DNA of 35,450 nt from the NCBI GenBank assembly GCA_002716165.1, contig PAZT01000017.1:21545-56994 (forward strand), read 5' to 3'. The DNA comes from Deltaproteobacteria bacterium. GTDB taxonomy: Bacteria > SAR324 > NAC60-12. The position numbers and the translations under genes were made by a program. Below the pieces are notes generated by a model that was not told the DNA's origin, searched no databases, and saw only the letters and a list, made by a program, of their open reading frames with translations. This document shows positions 1 to 8,937 of this stretch, one piece after another (within the stretch, counting starts at the first letter, position 1; each line of letters begins with the position of its first letter).

Positions 1-140
1 TTATACAAAATACATTTATGTTTTAAAATTCAACTGTTCAAAATTAAATATTAATCATTCTGTTTAGTTAAATTAAATTATAAATTTAAATAAGCATTTA
101 TATTCAGAGGTAATTATAGGTTCAGTTGTTGCATTCACAT

Positions 141-160
141 AATTAGGGTCAGAGTAATTT
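141..160. repeat. REP-like motif upstream of the RAYT transposase
   Basis: The motif AATTAGGGTCAGAGTAATTT lies 33 bases before the transposase start. Its ends (AATTA and TAATT) are complementary, so it could form a small hairpin with a GGGTCAGAG loop. From memory, a TAGGGTCAGAGTAA-type element often sits beside RAYT genes of this family. I see no second full copy in this window, so calling it a substrate of the transposase is inference. Confidence 0.4.
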
Positions 161-192
161 GTAAATAATTTTCAAAAAGAATTAAATAAGAA

Positions 193-891
193 ATGGCTCG
201 TCTACAAAGGGCAAATCCAGTGGATTTACCAGTTCATATTTTGCATCGGGGAAATAATCGTCAGGCATGTTTTAAAAACAATGTGGATTATACTGCATTT
301 CTATGGTGGTTAAGGGAATACTCAGAAAAATACATGGTTGAAATACATTCTTGGGCATTGATGGAAAACCATTATCATTTATTATGCACACCTAAGGCTG
401 AACACGGATTAAGTCGGATGGTTCAAGCTTTGGGGAGACAATATGTCCGATACTTCAACGGACAAAATCAAAGAACAGGTACTCTCTGGGAAGGTCGTTA
501 TAGGTCATGTATTGTGAAGCCAGAAAGTTTTCTGCTAGATGTTTATCGATATATTGAATTGAATCCTGTAAGAGCAGCACTAGCTAGTAATCCAGAAGAA
601 TATAGCTGGAGCAGTTACAAGATAAACGCATCAGGCAAGTCCTCGGCACTCTGCAAGCCTCATGCTGAATACCTAAAGTTAGGAGAAACAAAATCTGATT
701 GTGCTGAAAATTACAAGCTTAAGTGTGAAATTGGCTTAGAAAATAATAGGCTTAAAGAAATTAGAAAGTGTATAAATAAAGGACTGGCTTTTGGGGATGA
801 GGAATTTAAAATTGAGGTTGAGAAAATGACTGGTCGTAGGCAGAGAGAACTCAAGAGTGGAAGACCTTTCGGTGGTTATAAAAGAAAATAA
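193..891 (+). CDS. REP-associated tyrosine transposase (RAYT, Y1/IS200-like)
   Basis: The 232-residue product is a single-strand-specific HUH/Y1 nuclease of the RAYT type, a domesticated IS200/IS605 relative that acts on REP hairpins. The N-terminus (MARLQRANPVDLPVHILHRG) is typical of the group. The metal-binding HUH motif is NHYHLL at about residues 58-63. The catalytic tyrosine lies in the segment YRYIELNPVRA at about 118-128. The length is normal and the frame is intact, so it may be active. It stands alone, with no partner gene and no obvious terminal inverted repeats, as expected for RAYTs, and is followed by a decayed dehydrogenase gene. The family call is secure; activity is unknown. 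Confidence 0.9.
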   Translation: MARLQRANPVDLPVHILHRGNNRQACFKNNVDYTAFLWWLREYSEKYMVEIHSWALMENHYHLLCTPKAEHGLSRMVQALGRQYVRYFNGQNQRTGTLWEGRYRSCIVKPESFLLDVYRYIELNPVRAALASNPEEYSWSSYKINASGKSSALCKPHAEYLKLGETKSDCAENYKLKCEIGLENNRLKEIRKCINKGLAFGDEEFKIEVEKMTGRRQRELKSGRPFGGYKRK

Positions 892-903
892 TTTTTTTAA
901 AAT

Positions 904-1083
904 ATGAAAAAAACATCTATCAGTTGTTCTAAAGAAATGACAGAAAATTTCAACAAATCAGATGCAGTATATTATTTTGGAACCTTTCTTGTTGATCTAA
1001 TTTATCCAAAGGCTGGTATGACGGGAATTGAACTTATACAGTCTGAAGGAGTCGGATTAATTTTCCCTTATAATAAGATATAA
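904..1083 (+). CDS. Possible small hypothetical protein (59 aa)
   Basis: An ATG-started frame of 59 residues begins 12 bases after the transposase stop. There is no clear ribosome-binding site before it. The product is mixed polar and hydrophobic, with a run around FGTFLVDLIYP, and has no signal peptide or motif I recognise. It could be a remnant of a disrupted gene, since the next gene is a pseudogene, or a chance frame. The rest of the interval to about 1310 holds only an inverted repeat. Confidence 0.2.
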   Translation: MKKTSISCSKEMTENFNKSDAVYYFGTFLVDLIYPKAGMTGIELIQSEGVGLIFPYNKI

Positions 1084-1234
1084 AACGGTCAGTTGTTGGG
1101 TGCCTGCTTGGTGCTGATTGTAGATCTTGGCTCAATATTTCAGTTGCAATAAAGTATTTACGAATGTAGATAAATTATAAGCATGTTGCGGAATTTATCT
1201 GGCAGCGTATCTCCAAAAAACATTTTATAATATG

Positions 1235-1277
1235 TATTGTTTAAATATTAAGGCTGTTAAAATCATTTTAAACAATA
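1235..1277. repeat. Inverted repeat, 11-bp arms
   Basis: TATTGTTTAAA at 1235-1245 is the exact reverse complement of TTTAAACAATA at 1267-1277, with a 21-base spacer. It lies just upstream of the dehydrogenase remnant. It could be an old operator or a weak hairpin. The arms are AT-rich, so chance is a real alternative. Confidence 0.3.
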
Positions 1278-1309
1278 AGTAAAAAGTTAAAACAATTCCA
1301 TTAAAAATA

Positions 1310-2289
1310 AACATCAGCAGTCAGCATTTAACGCTTGAACAAGTAGAGGGTATGACTGTTAAGGCCTTGTTTGGTGCAGGGGAATCTATTAAATCTGCAT
1401 CCTCAATGGGTAAGGCAGTAAGGGCTGCAGAAAGAGATGGTATTTCAAGTCATGGAATGCTTTATGTTCCAACTTACTGTGAACATGTGAAATGTGGAAA
1501 AGTTGATGGGAGTACAAACCCTGAAGTTTTTTCTGGTCGTTTATCAGCGTTACTTGTTGATGCAAAACAGGATTTACTGAACTGATACCTCTCGTAAAAG
1601 CTAATGGATGTGCTGCAATGACTGTTAGAAATTCATACAACTATGGAGTGCTTGGTTATCATGTTGAACAGTTGGCAGAAGCTGGATTAGTTGCTATTGG
1701 CTTTACAAACTCACCCGCTTCAATTGCGCCTGTAGGAGGGAAAAAACCTGTAATCGGGACCAATCCATTTGCCCTTGCTGTTCCTAATGCAGCAGGAGGT
1801 ACAAAATTTATATTAGACCAGAGTGCAAGTGTTGTTGCCAAAAGCGAGATTATGATGCGTGCTCAAGAGGGAAACTCAATTCCGGAGGGATGGGCACTTG
1901 ATTCAAAAGGTAACCACACCACTGATCCAAAAGTTGCACTAAAGGGAATTATGTCTCCATGTGGGGGGTTACAAAGGTTTTGGAACAGGATGAATGGTAG
2001 AAGTAATGGCTGCTGCGTTAAGTGGTGCCATGCTTGGCTTGCAAGTCCCTTTTCAGGTACAGTTGGAGGACCCCCGAAGACAGGACAGTGTTTTCTGGCA
2101 CTTGACCCAAGTGGTTTTTCAGGATCGGCATTTAATGAAAGAAATAACGAGCTTACCAAAGCTATTATAAGTCAAGAAGGAGCACGATTGCCCGGCGCTA
2201 GGAGATTTGGGAATCGAAAAAGTATCGATAAGGAAGGTATTTATGTTTCAGATTCTCTTCTTGAAAAAATTAATAGATATTGTATTTGA
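1310..2289 (+). pseudogene. Ldh2-family malate/L-lactate/ureidoglycolate dehydrogenase, pseudogene
   Basis: The remnant covers most of an Ldh2-family NAD(P)-dependent 2-hydroxyacid dehydrogenase. The family's N-terminal part is visible up to RDGISSHGM near 1430-1460. The next part (NSYNYGVLGYH, then GTNPFALAVPN, then PEGWALDSKG) continues from about 1573 in another frame. A shift near 1566-1572 separates the two pieces. Around 1962-2040 the expected GGYKGFGTG text is in a third frame and runs into a TGA. The frame then changes back before FSGTVGGPPKTGQ, and a recognisable C-terminus ends at 2289. At least three frameshifts and one stop mean no full enzyme can be made. A sequencing error could explain one of these but not all. 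Confidence 0.88.
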
Positions 2290-2435
2290 AATTTCGATCA
2301 AACTTTTGATTTTGTCCCAAAAATGTAAGTAAGCTTTCAAACCTTTATTCTCCACTGTAAATTAATGCATTTGTAAAAATTAATTTTAGTATAATTATAC
2401 TGTATCTTTTTAACAGTCATTTGCTATGCAGCTGA

Positions 2436-2666
2436 TTATTGCATGCATTGAATGCTTGCTCTTGTATATGGACCATAGACCTCTTCCTGCAAGACTTTAA
2501 AATCTCCATGACAGTATTTAACAGCATTAACCTCCAACTTTTCACGATTTTCTGTTTTGAAAAAAACATAATCTGGTTCTGCTTTGCTGCAACCAGAGAA
2601 AATCAGAATCAGTAGTAAAAGTATTCGGATTAAAATTTCTTTGCAGACTTTCAGATAGCTATTCAT
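2436..2666 (-). CDS. Small lipoprotein with two conserved cysteines (76 aa)
   Basis: A lipoprotein signal peptide is plain: a hydrophobic stretch from about residue 11, then the lipobox FSGC with the lipidated Cys at position 26. The mature part is only about 50 residues and holds two further cysteines, in AVKYC and IQCM. The gene overlaps the 3' end of rarA by 8 bases, so it is probably translated from the rarA message. The C-terminal half aligns with the other small lipoprotein of this window at 17310-17504 (shared pattern L-x-[VI]-x-A-x3-C-x3-[FY]-x-V-L-x2-E, then A-x-I-x-C). I do not recognise the family. A small outer-membrane lipoprotein with a disulfide is a reasonable inference. Confidence 0.7.
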   Translation of the reverse strand: MNSYLKVCKEILIRILLLLILIFSGCSKAEPDYVFFKTENREKLEVNAVKYCHGDFKVLQEEVYGPYTRASIQCMQ

Positions 2667-4863
2667 TTTTGGAATTCTTTAAAATGCGCATGAACAAACT
2701 TACACTGCGCCACTTGACAATTTTTCCTGCAACTTTATTCAGGAAAAAATCATTCAAAACCTGCAGCTCCTTTTTAGATATAAAAGATGAAAGCTCAAGA
2801 AGGTTTTCTGTAATTTGGTTCCCATTTTCAGCTTTAAACCATTTTTTTACATGTTCTTTCTTAATCATTACTGGCGTGTTGAATTCTTTTACATCCCAGT
2901 AATCAACAACCAAGGTTTTTTTTTCTAGTAGACCATGTAGTGTTTTTGGCGTCCAGTTGCAACGAGGATTAAAGGGGTTATTGTATATATTGTTCTCTGC
3001 AAGAATAAGCTTTTCACGTAATTCATAATCAAGGTTTTCTAGGGGAGTTAATTCTGAAAGACGCTGTCCAAGAAAAGGAACATTTTCGGTGAGTATCATA
3101 ATTCCTTCAGCTGAAATCCATTTAGATAAATTTTTAATAAATGAAGCCTTATCAATATGATTATGAAGGACATTACGTCCCACTATTCTATCAAAAAGTA
3201 AATCATCAATTTCAAAGGATTTAGGATTTCCAGATTTGTCTGCCGCTATAAAAGGCTTAATTACTTGAGATGATTCAGCATAAATTTCATAAAGAAGCTT
3301 TTTTTCAGACTCATTATCAACCAAAGCATAAACTGTCTCTTCAGAAATTTTTCGAATTAATTGTCCAAGCAGCAATCCGTCTCCAGCATTTAGAACTAGT
3401 GCAAGTGAATTTCTGTGAAACTTTGCTAATTCTGTGATTTTCTCTCTGATTTCATTAAGTAAATCTCCAGAACTGTTCAGAGTCCTAGCTCCCCAATAAT
3501 CTGATAAATCTGATTTTTCAGATTCAGATAGTGAATGAAAAAAGGCCAATTGTGCTTCCCGGTTTTTTGTTACATTATCCTTGATGGTCGCCTCGTAGCC
3601 CTGTTCTGATGGCTGATAAAATATCCTTCCCTGTAAAACGTCAGGCAGGTACTGTTGGGCCACCCAATGATCCCGGTAAGCATGAGGATATAGATATCCT
3701 TCACCATGTCCAAAACCCTCCCTGTCTCTGCTGGCATCCTTGAGACTTTCTGGGACTTCCCCGGACGCCTCTTCCCTAACTGAATTAATAGCATCAAAAA
3801 AAGCAAATGTAGAATTACTTTTTGGAGCAGTACTCAAATAGAGACATGCTTGTGCCAAGTGAAATTTTCCTTCAGGCATACCAACATAATCAAAAGCTTG
3901 TGCTGCGGAAGAAACTATACTAAGTGCACTTGGGTCTGCCATTCCAACATCTTCAGAGGCAAAAATCATCATTCTACGAAGAATGAACTTGGGATCTTCC
4001 CCTGCTTCTACCATTTTAGCCATCCAGAAAAGTGCGGCATCAGGGTCTGAACCTCGCATTGATTTGATAAAAGCTGAAATGGTATCAAAATGTGCATCTC
4101 CGTCTTTGTCATAGAGCACCGCCCTCTGCTGAATCGATTCTTCTGCAATATTCAATGTTATTCGCAGTTTTTCATCTGAACTTGCTTGACTGGTTAAGAC
4201 TGCTAGTTCCAAGGCATTTAAGGCGGCCCTAGCATCACCTGATGCTACTTTTGCGAGGTGAATGCGTGCCTCTTCCATAAGTTCTATTTTTTTATTACCA
4301 AATCCACGTTCATTATCTGCAAGTGCGTTTTCAAGGATTTTCTCAACTTCATATGTTGTGAGGGACTGAAGCTGAAAAATTCTCGAACGACTAACCAAAG
4401 ATTTGTTTACTTCAAAAAATGGATTTTCAGTAGTTGCACCAATCAAAATTACAGTACCGTTTTCCACATGTGGAAGCATAGCATCCTGCTGAGATTTGTT
4501 GAATCGATGTACTTCGTCAACAAACAAAACAGAACGCCGCTGGTTTTCGCCACGTACTTTTTTTGCAGTTTCAATGCATTTACGAATGTCCCCTACTCCA
4601 GATAATACTGCATTTATTGAAAGAAACTCAGCCTGAGTTGTATTAGCAATGATTCGTGCAAGAGTAGTTTTTCCAGTTCCCGGTGGGCCATAAAAAATAA
4701 GGCTGGAAAGTTGATCTGCTTGAATAGCGCGACGCAAAAGACGTCCTGGAGCTAAAATATGACTTTGCCCTACAAACTCATCTATAGTCCTTGGGCGCAT
4801 TCTGTCAGCTAAAGGTGCGTCTTTAATAATTTGACTTTGGTTTATGTGTTCAAATAAATTCAC
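2659..4863 (-). CDS. rarA: RarA/MgsA AAA+ recombination factor fused to a methyltransferase-like C-terminal domain
   Basis: The first 430 or so residues are a full replication-associated recombination protein A. They carry Walker A GPPGTGKT (59-66), Walker B VLFVDE (about 112-117), the sensor-1 stretch GATTENPFFEVN, and the clamp-loader-like tail with SIQQRAVLYDKDGDAHFD and TAPKSNST. RarA acts at stalled forks and single-strand/double-strand junctions. Ordinary RarA stops near 440 residues; this one has 734. The extra part, from roughly 470, reads like a Rossmann methyltransferase fold: a glycine-bearing VLNAGDGLLLGQL, an acidic ALVDNES, then FDRIVGRNVLHN and an ISAEGIMILTE strand. The layout matches the RarA/unknown-domain fusion known from cyanobacteria. 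Translation starts at GTG, and the neighbour ligA is divergent. Confidence 0.92.
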   Translation of the reverse strand: MNLFEHINQSQIIKDAPLADRMRPRTIDEFVGQSHILAPGRLLRRAIQADQLSSLIFYGPPGTGKTTLARIIANTTQAEFLSINAVLSGVGDIRKCIETAKKVRGENQRRSVLFVDEVHRFNKSQQDAMLPHVENGTVILIGATTENPFFEVNKSLVSRSRIFQLQSLTTYEVEKILENALADNERGFGNKKIELMEEARIHLAKVASGDARAALNALELAVLTSQASSDEKLRITLNIAEESIQQRAVLYDKDGDAHFDTISAFIKSMRGSDPDAALFWMAKMVEAGEDPKFILRRMMIFASEDVGMADPSALSIVSSAAQAFDYVGMPEGKFHLAQACLYLSTAPKSNSTFAFFDAINSVREEASGEVPESLKDASRDREGFGHGEGYLYPHAYRDHWVAQQYLPDVLQGRIFYQPSEQGYEATIKDNVTKNREAQLAFFHSLSESEKSDLSDYWGARTLNSSGDLLNEIREKITELAKFHRNSLALVLNAGDGLLLGQLIRKISEETVYALVDNESEKKLLYEIYAESSQVIKPFIAADKSGNPKSFEIDDLLFDRIVGRNVLHNHIDKASFIKNLSKWISAEGIMILTENVPFLGQRLSELTPLENLDYELREKLILAENNIYNNPFNPRCNWTPKTLHGLLEKKTLVVDYWDVKEFNTPVMIKKEHVKKWFKAENGNQITENLLELSSFISKKELQVLNDFFLNKVAGKIVKWRSVSLFMRILKNSKNE

Positions 4864-4995
4864 CTGTAAGGTTTTTTCAACTATAATTGGATGGAAATTT
4901 CGCTGTTGACTTTATATAGTGTGAGTCGAATCCTTATTCATTATACTTTCGGGAATTAAAATAGTTAATTCCTATTTGAATTACACCTCTAAAAT

Positions 4996-7008
4996 ATGCC
5001 TTCCTTACCCACAACTCAAGCACGGATTAATAAACTAAACTCTATTATTCATCAGTATAATCATTCTTATTACTGCAGTTTTGAATCTGAGACCAGCCAT
5101 CTTAGATGTAATGATGAAAATTATGATTCACTTGTCAGGGAATTGGAAGAGCTGGAAAAACAATATCCAGAGCTTAGATTGGAAGACTCGCCTACCGTTT
5201 ATGTAATAGATAAACCAAATACATCTTTTCCGACAAGAAAACACAAGATTCCTATGCTTAGTCTTGGAAACATTTACTCTTCTGAAGAGCTTCTAAAATG
5301 GGACGGGGACATACGAAAAAGACTTGGAGGACAAAAACCAAAATATGTATGTGAACTTAAAATTGATGGTGTCGCAGTCTCATTGATTTACAAGAATGGA
5401 TTACTTGAGGCAGGATTAACAAGAGGTGATGGTAGTCAGGGGGAGGAAATTACATCCAACATCAAAACTATCAGCAGTCTCCCTTTAATGATAAATGAAA
5501 AAAGCGATTTGGAGGTTAGAGGCGAAGTTTACCTGAAGCGAAAAAATTTTGATGCTATCAATTATCTACGTAAAATTAATGGAGATACATTATTTAAGAA
5601 TCCCAGAAATTCAGCAGCAGGTTCGATAAGGCTTCTTGACAGTACAGAAACTCGCAAACGTAAATTGGATGCTTTTATCTATAACATTGCAGATGGAAAA
5701 TTGCAGGAAACTCATACAGGCAACTTGGATTATCTAAGTCAAATGAAATTTCCTGTTAACAGCGAAACAAAACATGTAGAAACAATTGAAGAGGCAGTTG
5801 AATATTGCCGTTATTGGGAAGAGCATAAGCAGGATCTGCCATATGATATTGACGGGATAGTAATTAAAGTAAATTCACTCAAACATCATCGTCAACTGGG
5901 TTTAACTTCCTCATCACCTCGTTGGGCAACTGCTGTAAAATTTTCAGCAGAACAGGCAGTATCAGTATTGAAAGAAGTTGAAATTGGAGTAGGACGAACA
6001 GGGAACTTGATTCCGGTGGCAATTCTTGAACCTGTAGAACTAAATGGTACAACAGTATCACGAGCAACGCTGCATAACTATTATCAGGTAGACCGTCTAA
6101 ACCTGCACTTTGGTGACTATGTAACCTTGGAAAAAGGTGGTGAAATAATACCAAAAATAGTTTCCGTAGATCCGACAATTCGTTCTGCAACAGCACAAAA
6201 AATTGAACCACCAGATAATTGCCCTGCATGTGGTTCAAGAGCTGTTCATAAAACTGGAGAAGTTGATTGGCGATGTCAAAATAAGAATTGCAAAGCACAG
6301 CAAATAGAGAAAATTTTACATTATGTTTCACGAAAAGCTATGGACATTGATACTATAGGTCCGGCATTGATTGATCAGTTGATGGAAAAAAATCTTTTGC
6401 ATAACGCAGCAGATTTATATCTTCTGAGTCACAAAGATTTATCTGGATTAGATCGAATGGGAGACAAATCATCAAATAATGTAATTGCTGGAATAGATAA
6501 ATCAAGGCAGTGTACCTTAAGTAAATTTATTCATGCACTTGGAATTAATAATGTTGGAGAAAAAACTGCGGATATTTTAGCACAGAATTTTGGAACTCTG
6601 GAAAAGCTGATGTACGCTGAAGAATTAGAATTGGAAAATATTGAAGAAATTGGACCCATTACTGCGAAAAATATTTTTTGCTTTTTTAGGGACCCTGAAC
6701 AAAAGCAACTTATTTCTGAATTTTTGGAGAGAGGTGTTCAGCCTAAAGATGAAAAAATACTGCAGATTTCTGATTCAGCTTTCTCTGGTAAAAATGTTGT
6801 AATGACAGGCACTCTATCAGAGCCAAGAGATGTATGGAAAAAGCGACTAAAACAGGCTGGAGCAAATGTAAGCAGCAGTGTCTCCAGTAAAACTGACTAT
6901 TTACTCGTTGGAGATAACGCGGGGACTAAACTCTTAAAGGCTGAAAAACTGAAAGTAAAAGTGTTAGATGAGGTTGATGCCATTAACTTTTTAGAAAATA
7001 AATATTGA
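4996..7008 (+). CDS. ligA: NAD-dependent DNA ligase LigA
   Basis: LigA seals nicks in replication and repair using NAD+. All domains are present in 670 residues. The N-terminal Ia region binds NMN, and the adenylation domain has the nucleophilic Lys122 in CELKIDGVA. The OB fold follows, then a four-cysteine zinc finger (CPACG...CQNKNC, about 409-432), helix-hairpin-helix repeats (for example GINNVGEKTA and IEEIGPITAKN), and a BRCT domain from about 590 (GKNVVMTGTLSEPRD). The Ia region is slightly longer than usual: between NHSYY and NDENYD there are several extra residues, two of them cysteines. The SPTQRVG motif reads SPTVYVI. The gene is divergent from rarA, which fits a repair/replication neighbourhood. 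Confidence 0.97.
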   Translation: MPSLPTTQARINKLNSIIHQYNHSYYCSFESETSHLRCNDENYDSLVRELEELEKQYPELRLEDSPTVYVIDKPNTSFPTRKHKIPMLSLGNIYSSEELLKWDGDIRKRLGGQKPKYVCELKIDGVAVSLIYKNGLLEAGLTRGDGSQGEEITSNIKTISSLPLMINEKSDLEVRGEVYLKRKNFDAINYLRKINGDTLFKNPRNSAAGSIRLLDSTETRKRKLDAFIYNIADGKLQETHTGNLDYLSQMKFPVNSETKHVETIEEAVEYCRYWEEHKQDLPYDIDGIVIKVNSLKHHRQLGLTSSSPRWATAVKFSAEQAVSVLKEVEIGVGRTGNLIPVAILEPVELNGTTVSRATLHNYYQVDRLNLHFGDYVTLEKGGEIIPKIVSVDPTIRSATAQKIEPPDNCPACGSRAVHKTGEVDWRCQNKNCKAQQIEKILHYVSRKAMDIDTIGPALIDQLMEKNLLHNAADLYLLSHKDLSGLDRMGDKSSNNVIAGIDKSRQCTLSKFIHALGINNVGEKTADILAQNFGTLEKLMYAEELELENIEEIGPITAKNIFCFFRDPEQKQLISEFLERGVQPKDEKILQISDSAFSGKNVVMTGTLSEPRDVWKKRLKQAGANVSSSVSSKTDYLLVGDNAGTKLLKAEKLKVKVLDEVDAINFLENKY

Positions 7009-7060
7009 TTATTTTTCTACTTATTAAAACTGTTTCTAACTTCAAAAAAATGGGCAGATA

Positions 7061-7936
7061 ATGAAAGGAGTCATACTAGCTGCGGGTTACGCTACGCGTT
7101 TTTTACCTGCTTCAAAAACTATCCCTAAAGAAATGTTTCCTCTGATTGACCGACCGGCTATCGATTTCATTGTGCAAGAGATGGCTGATTCGGGAATCCG
7201 GGATATTCTGCTTGTTTCATCACGCAGGAAAAAAGTTATGGAGGATTATTTTGATAGAGAGGTAGAGTTATCTTCAGAATTTTCAAAGTCTAATGAATAT
7301 GAAAAGCTAGAAGTTATAAAGCCAATTGAAGCAAATATTTTTACCCTGCGACAGCAGCATATGATGGGGACTGGTAACGCACTTTTGCTCGTTGAACCCT
7401 TTGTAGCAAATGAGCCATTTGTTGTTGCATACCCTGATGATATAGTACTTGGTGAAACTCCCCTTTCAAAACAATTGATTGAGACATGGGAAAAAACAGG
7501 CACCACAGTTTTAGCAGTTAAAAAAATGGAGGAAGACCAGTTATCAAGATATGGAGTAATAGAACCTTATAATTCTGGTAAGATCATGAAAGTAAAAAAA
7601 ATGGTTGAAAAACCAAAACAAGGTACTGCTCCAAGCCATTTTGCATCATTTGGACGTTATCTCTATACATCGGATATTTTTGATGCTTTGAAATCCAGTG
7701 ACAAAAATCATTCTCAGAGTGAAGAATTTACACAAACCGAAGCTATAAATCATTTGGCAACAAAGGGGTTGGTTTCTGCGATAAAATTTGAAGGCACTCG
7801 TTACGATCTTGGAGAACCCCTAGGTTTTTTGACATCTGCTTTGAATATTGGTCTTATGCGCTCGGATTACAAAAAGTCTTTGCTTAAGGAAATGCGAAGG
7901 CTGATTGATTTTCATGATAATACTGAAAGAAGATAA
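7061..7936 (+). CDS. galU: UTP--glucose-1-phosphate uridylyltransferase GalU
   Basis: GalU makes UDP-glucose from UTP and glucose-1-phosphate for envelope polysaccharides. The 291-residue length is typical. The nucleotide-binding start reads GYATRFLPASKTIPKEMFPL, close to the family's GxGTRxLPxTK...PKEMLP. YPDD near residue 126 fills the place of the metal/sugar-binding loDD motif. The segments VEKPKQGTAPSHFASFGRY and EEFTQTEAIN are also diagnostic. The family's usual DKP is DRP here. It follows ligA by 52 bases in the same direction, with no clear terminator between them, so the two could be cotranscribed. Confidence 0.95.
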   Translation: MKGVILAAGYATRFLPASKTIPKEMFPLIDRPAIDFIVQEMADSGIRDILLVSSRRKKVMEDYFDREVELSSEFSKSNEYEKLEVIKPIEANIFTLRQQHMMGTGNALLLVEPFVANEPFVVAYPDDIVLGETPLSKQLIETWEKTGTTVLAVKKMEEDQLSRYGVIEPYNSGKIMKVKKMVEKPKQGTAPSHFASFGRYLYTSDIFDALKSSDKNHSQSEEFTQTEAINHLATKGLVSAIKFEGTRYDLGEPLGFLTSALNIGLMRSDYKKSLLKEMRRLIDFHDNTERR

Positions 7937-7988
7937 TGTCAGCAAAATTTTAATGAATTATTAATTCCGTAATTAACATAATATTTTT

Positions 7989-8014
7989 AAGGAAATATTA
8001 GAATATTTTCCCTT
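7989..8014 (+). terminator. Weak hairpin after galU
   Basis: AAATATT and AATATTT form a 7-bp stem around a 2-base loop, extended by G-C pairs with a bulge toward AAGG/CCCTT. No clean T-run follows, so terminator function is uncertain. The rest of 7937-8192 is AT-rich and shows no gene. Confidence 0.25.
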
Positions 8015-8192
8015 AATTAAATATGATTTATCTTTTCTTTTAAAGTTTTGTATTATCTGATGAAGATTATTTAAATAATATTTCTTATCATTGCAAACTT
8101 ATGAGAATGAAAAAATTCATTTTTAAATCTTAATATAAAATTTTAACATTATTGAAATACAAAATTACGTGTTTCTAGGAAAATATATATAT

Positions 8193-8822
8193 ATGAACAA
8201 TACTGAACTGATTTTAATACGTCATGGAGAAACGCTCTGGAATACCCAACTTCGAATGCAAGGAAGCCTTGATAGTGAATTAACCCATAAAGGAGAGTTA
8301 CAAATAAAGGCTCTTGGAGAATGGATGAAAGAAGTTCCTTTTGATTATCTTTACAGCAGCGATACTTTACGTGCACGGAAAACTGCCGAATCTATAAGCA
8401 AATATAGTGGTCACCCTTTGAATTTTGACAAACGTCTTCGTGAAAAGAACCTTGGAATTTTTGAAGGTTTGACTTCAGAAGAAGCCAAAGAGAGATATCC
8501 TGAATCATTCAAGCTCTTCAAAACTGCTGGAGCAAATTATGCGATTGATAAAGGAGAAAGTACACAACAGTTGCTTGATCGTGCTCTTGATGTAATTGAG
8601 GAGATTAGAAATCTTCATCCTCACAAAGTATCGGTGTTGGTAACACATGGCGGTGTTGTGAGAGTTTTAATGAAGCACGTTCTTGAGATACCGCTTGATA
8701 CATCTACTCAATTTTTGATTAGTAATACAGCGATATTCCGTTTAGTCTGGAAAGATAAGTGGACTGTTTCAGAAATGGGGGTTTTATCACATCTAGGAAA
8801 AATAAATGACGTTCCAATATAA
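8193..8822 (+). CDS. Histidine phosphatase family protein (phosphoglycerate-mutase-like)
   Basis: This is a branch-1 histidine phosphatase of 209 residues. The phosphohistidine motif LIRHGETLWN is at residues 8-17 with His11. Further family signals are the QG stretch after it, YSSDTLRARKTAE with a phosphate-binding Arg, an acidic loop at LREKNLGIFEG, and the second catalytic His in VTHGGVVRVLM. Members include GpmB-like phosphatases and alpha-ribazole phosphatase CobC. No cobalamin gene lies nearby, so the substrate cannot be named. I chose the ATG at 8193 over the GTG at 8169 because AGGA at 8177-8180 lies 12 bases before it and RHG then falls at the usual place. Confidence 0.88.
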   Translation: MNNTELILIRHGETLWNTQLRMQGSLDSELTHKGELQIKALGEWMKEVPFDYLYSSDTLRARKTAESISKYSGHPLNFDKRLREKNLGIFEGLTSEEAKERYPESFKLFKTAGANYAIDKGESTQQLLDRALDVIEEIRNLHPHKVSVLVTHGGVVRVLMKHVLEIPLDTSTQFLISNTAIFRLVWKDKWTVSEMGVLSHLGKINDVPI

Positions 8823-8937
8823 ATCTAGCCTAAATTTATTCTTGAGTAAATATACTTTAAAATACTTAAACTTTTAGAATTACCATCAAAATAATCTACA
8901 AATTTGCTAAAATTTATTATTTTTTCAATCTTGCATT

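Noticed and set aside
1863..2159. Minus-strand frame of 98 codons in the dehydrogenase remnant
   Set aside because: The plus strand shows dehydrogenase homology in three frames across this stretch, so the antisense frame is incidental.
4258..4605. 115-codon plus-strand frame inside rarA
   Set aside because: It is antisense to a conserved AAA+ region (residues about 87-200 of RarA) and its product has no recognisable motif.
5879..6331. 150-codon minus-strand frame inside ligA
   Set aside because: It lies antisense to conserved ligase sequence; the Leu-rich translation is what complementing the ligA codons would produce.
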